Made by a program: the position numbers and the translations under genes. Below, one piece after another: positions 61,776 through 64,000 of a DNA stretch of 64,000 nt. Source of the DNA: Halorarius litoreus (GTDB lineage: Archaea > Halobacteriota > Halobacteria > Halobacteriales > Haloarculaceae); assembly GCF_024362405.1 (NCBI RefSeq), contig NZ_CP101454.1, positions 806,001 through 870,000 of the forward strand, read 5' to 3'. The stretch's first letter is position 1. Every line of letters begins with the position of its first letter. The notes under the pieces are model-generated. The model did no database searches, was not told the origin of the DNA, and was given only the letters and a program-made list of their open reading frames with translations.

Positions 61776-62543
61776 ATGGGACGCGAACGCACGACTCGGA
61801 CGCTGAAGACGACCGAGACGACGCTCGAGGTCATCGAGGCGCTCGAATCACTCGACGGCGGCCGGGTGTCGGAACTCGCGGAGGAACTGGACATGGCCGC
61901 GAGTACCGTACACGCCCATCTGGCGACGCTCGAGAAACACGAGTACGTCGCCCGCGAGGGCGACGAGTACCACCTCGGGCTCGAGTTCCTCTCGCTCGGC
62001 AACTACGTCGGCCGACGGAAACCGGCGTACGAGACCGCGGAGGCGTACACCGAGAAGCTCGCCAGCGAGACGGAGTGCCGTGCGGTGTTCATGGTCGAAG
62101 AGCACGGCTGGGGGGTCTACATGTTCACGGCCTCGGGCGCACACGCGGTCTGGACGTACTCGACGGTCGGGAAGAAGGTGCCGCTCCACGTCACCGCCGC
62201 CGGGAAGGCCATCCTCTCGAAGCTCCCGGAGCAGCGCGTCCGCGGGATCATCGACCGCCACGGGCTGAAAGCCGAGACGGCGAACTCCATCACGGACCCC
62301 GAAGAGCTGTTCGCCGAGCTGGCGACGATCCGGGAACAGGGCTACTCGTTCAACAGCGAGGAGCAACTGGACGGCGTGCGGGCGGTCGGCGTCCCCGTCA
62401 CCGACCACCACGACCGCGTCATCGGCTCGTTCAGCGTGGCGAGCCCCGCCAACCGGCTCGACGACACCGCGTTCGAGCAGGACCTCCCGAACACCCTGCT
62501 CGGCATCGCCAACGAGTTCGAACTCGAACACACCCTCACCTAG
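61776..62543 (+). CDS. IclR-family transcriptional regulator (copy 2), 255 aa
   Basis: N-terminal winged helix (SELAEELDMAASTVHAHLATLEKHEYV) and IclR effector domain, with HVTAAGKAILSKL, GYSFNSEEQLDGVRAVGVPVTDH. It is related to the regulator at 9098-9856; both carry an ATTCG-N7-CGAAT repeat at the promoter. It sits between the BKACE gene and rdfA. Likely autoregulated and a controller of the BKACE or CoA-pathway genes. Confidence 0.93.
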   Translation: MGRERTTRTLKTTETTLEVIEALESLDGGRVSELAEELDMAASTVHAHLATLEKHEYVAREGDEYHLGLEFLSLGNYVGRRKPAYETAEAYTEKLASETECRAVFMVEEHGWGVYMFTASGAHAVWTYSTVGKKVPLHVTAAGKAILSKLPEQRVRGIIDRHGLKAETANSITDPEELFAELATIREQGYSFNSEEQLDGVRAVGVPVTDHHDRVIGSFSVASPANRLDDTAFEQDLPNTLLGIANEFELEHTLT

Positions 62544-62581
62544 AGGGAGGCTTTTTGCGTGCGGTCGTCTATCGACGGACA

Positions 62582-63202
62582 ATGAGTGACGCCGGGAACG
62601 ACGCCGACGGGACGGACGTCCCCCACACCAACAGCAAGGTCGGGCGACTCATCGAGGAGTACGGGCTCGACGGTCGCGGTGCGTGGCTCGAAGAACGGTG
62701 GACGACCGACGGGACGAGCCTCCGCGACCTCGCAGACGAGTTCAACCAGCTGCTGCTCGAGGCGGCGATGCGCGACGCCGGGATGGACCCGCTCGACCAC
62801 GACGTCGCGGGGACCTACGAGATGCTGACAGACGAGACGACGAGCAGCGGGTCGCGGGTCGAACTCCGGAACCGGCTGGAGTGGGACGGCGTCGACGTCG
62901 AGGCGCTCGAAGCCGACTTCGTCTCCCACCAGGCCATCCACACGTACCTGCGGAAGTTCCGCGAGGCAGAGCGCCAAGAGCCGGACGTCGACCCGCGAGC
63001 GAGCGCACAGGACACCATCGAACGACTCCAGGGGCGGACGAAGGCGGTCGCGACGGACACCCTGTCGCGGCTGGCGAACGGCGGCGACCTCACCCTCGAC
63101 GAGTTCGACGTCCTCGTCGACGTGCGGGTCATCTGTTCGAACTGCGGCACCCAGTACCAGCTCCCCGACCTCCTGGAGCAGGGCGGCTGCGATTGCCAGT
63201 AG
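62582..63202 (+). CDS. rdfA: Rod-determining factor RdfA (copy 2), 206 aa
   Basis: RdfA family: SKVGRLIEEYGL, LRDLADEFNQLLLEAAM, DFVSHQAIHTYLRKF, and the C-terminal zinc-ribbon-like CSNCGTQ...GGCDCQ. It is followed by an SMC-related gene, the usual haloarchaeal pairing. Homologous to copy 1 at 5906-6550. The start ATG is 25 bases after a GGCTTTTTGCG promoter-like element. Confidence 0.9.
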   Translation: MSDAGNDADGTDVPHTNSKVGRLIEEYGLDGRGAWLEERWTTDGTSLRDLADEFNQLLLEAAMRDAGMDPLDHDVAGTYEMLTDETTSSGSRVELRNRLEWDGVDVEALEADFVSHQAIHTYLRKFREAERQEPDVDPRASAQDTIERLQGRTKAVATDTLSRLANGGDLTLDEFDVLVDVRVICSNCGTQYQLPDLLEQGGCDCQ

Positions 63203-63204
63203 CC

Positions 63205-63264
63205 ATTACAGACATACGGTTGTAATGACAATGGAGAGAAGTATTACAGACATATGTTCGTAAT
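63205..63264. promoter_or_regulatory. Two 22-bp palindromes between rdfA and the SMC-related gene
   Basis: The sites are 63205-63226 and 63243-63264. Both begin ATTACAGACATA and end GTAAT; the second has the perfect centre ACATATGT. They are 38 bases apart start to start, ahead of the SMC-related gene whose start is at 63318. The arrangement suggests a repressor pair site. Confidence 0.65.
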
Positions 63265-63317
63265 GGAACTCCGATACGGACGCAAACCTGATAACCGGCG
63301 TCCCCGTGGGTCGAGAT

Positions 63318-64000
63318 ATGGAACCAGCCAGTGTGACCGAGGTGACCGCCGAGGTCCACGTCCGGAACGTCGGCGGCATCGACGAGACGACGGTGTCGCT
63401 CCCACCGGGCGTCAACGTGCTGACCGGCCGGAACGCGACCAACCGCACGTCCTTCCTCAAGGCCATCATGGGAGCGCTCGGCAGCGACGCCGTCCCCCTC
63501 AAGGCCGATGCCGAGGAGGGCGAGGTGTCGCTCACGCTCGGCGACGAGACGTACACCCGCCAGCTCGTTCGGGAGAACGGGACCGTCGTCACGTCGGGTG
63601 ACCCTGGGCTCGACGACCCCGAACTGGCGGAGCTGTTCGCCTTCCTGCTGGAATCGAACGAGGCCAGGCGGGCGATCCGTCGCGGTGCCGACCTCCGTGA
63701 CGTCATCATGCGACCCGTCGACACCGAGGCCATCCGCCGACAGATCGACGACCTCCGCGAGGAGCGACAGGAGCTGGACGACCGCCTCGAGGAACTGGAG
63801 TCGCTGAGCCGGGAGCGCCCGGACCTCGAGGCGCGACGCCACGAGCTCGACGAACAGCTCGAGGAGAAACGGGCCGCCCTCGAGGCGAAGGAGTCGGAGA
63901 TCGAGGCGGCCAACACGGACCTCGAGGAGAGCAAGGCACGGAAACAGGAACTGCAGGAGCAGCTCGACGAGCTCCAGGCCGCCCGGTCCGACCTCGAACG
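63318..64000 (+). CDS. Archaea-specific SMC-related protein (partial at right edge)
   Basis: The frame runs to the end of the window. N-terminal part: VRNVGGIDETTVSLPPGVNVLTGRNATN (shown by its ends VRNVGG and GRNATN), an ATPase P-loop in which the usual GKS/T is NRTS, followed by SLxKAIMGALG. From about residue 140 a coiled coil begins (EELESLSRERPDLEARRHEL). This is the haloarchaeal SMC-related family often next to rdfA. The C-terminal half is not in the window. Confidence 0.85.
   Translation, partial: MEPASVTEVTAEVHVRNVGGIDETTVSLPPGVNVLTGRNATNRTSFLKAIMGALGSDAVPLKADAEEGEVSLTLGDETYTRQLVRENGTVVTSGDPGLDDPELAELFAFLLESNEARRAIRRGADLRDVIMRPVDTEAIRRQIDDLREERQELDDRLEELESLSRERPDLEARRHELDEQLEEKRAALEAKESEIEAANTDLEESKARKQELQEQLDELQAARSDLE

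Noticed and set aside
1..64000. CRISPR arrays, tRNA or rRNA genes
   Set aside because: No set of regularly spaced repeats and no tRNA T-loop or cloverleaf was seen in any gap.

Overview
The window is haloarchaeal chromosomal DNA (class Halobacteria). The evidence is high GC with GC-rich third codon positions, strongly acidic predicted proteins, TTTAT(A/G)-type TATA elements 25-40 bp ahead of start codons with little use of Shine-Dalgarno sites, Tat-type (RRxFLQ) lipoprotein signals on the solute-binding proteins, and family markers found only in haloarchaea (RdfA, HalOD1 output domain, a likely DUF7331 protein, archaea-specific SMC-related protein). The genus cannot be told from the sequence. 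No rRNA, tRNA or CRISPR array was seen.

Almost all of the window looks like a long catabolic and accessory region for organic acids or ring compounds. From 1 to 5.3 kb lie a cupin-MoaB fusion cut by the left edge, a SnoaL-like protein, an amidohydrolase, a bicupin and an acyl-AMP ligase. From 5.3 to 9.1 kb lies a gene-poor, CTAG-rich, repeat-rich stretch holding a lone RdfA and an orphan IS630-type helix-turn-helix protein. From 9.1 to 20.5 kb lie an IclR regulator, a Liv-type binding protein, a malate/lactate dehydrogenase homologue, an amidohydrolase with a Rieske ferredoxin, a LivM-LivH-LivG transporter without LivF, a D-2-hydroxyacid dehydrogenase and a ThDP enzyme. From 20.5 to 27.8 kb lie a HisD-like dehydrogenase with an SDR, a three-gene 2-oxoacid dehydrogenase operon (E1 alpha, E1 beta, E2) and a second Liv-type binding protein.

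From 27.9 to 42.1 kb is a CoA-thioester block: two closely similar acyl-CoA ligases bracketing a CoA transferase, a carboxymuconolactone-decarboxylase-like protein and a crotonase; then an acyl-CoA dehydrogenase, SDRs, a peroxiredoxin, a CitE/HpcH lyase, a 3-hydroxyisobutyrate-dehydrogenase-like enzyme, an amidohydrolase and a CoA transferase/hydrolase. The logic is uptake, CoA activation, beta-oxidation-like steps, lyase cleavage and thioester release. From 43.2 to 50.5 kb the content is more housekeeping-like (phosphoesterases, SIMPL protein, phosphatase, gamma-carbonic-anhydrase-like protein, acetyl-CoA-synthetase-like ligase, UspA). From 50.5 to 64 kb accessory content returns: an amidohydrolase with a MIP18-type assembly factor, an SDR, an aldehyde:ferredoxin oxidoreductase, HalOD1 and small-protein genes, a sugar-type ABC transporter (permease, double ATPase, binding protein), an SDR, a BKACE-family enzyme, a second IclR regulator, and a second RdfA followed by the start of an SMC-related gene.

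The most notable non-coding signal is an inverted repeat ATTCG-N7-CGAAT. It occurs five times, always between genes: three times upstream of the first iclR, once at the promoter of the second iclR, and once in a palindrome-dense gap at 42.3 kb. It is a strong candidate operator for the IclR regulators. A second, unrelated palindrome class (ATTAC...GTAAT, 22 bp) occurs twice between rdfA and the SMC-related gene, with a relative in the same 42.3 kb gap.
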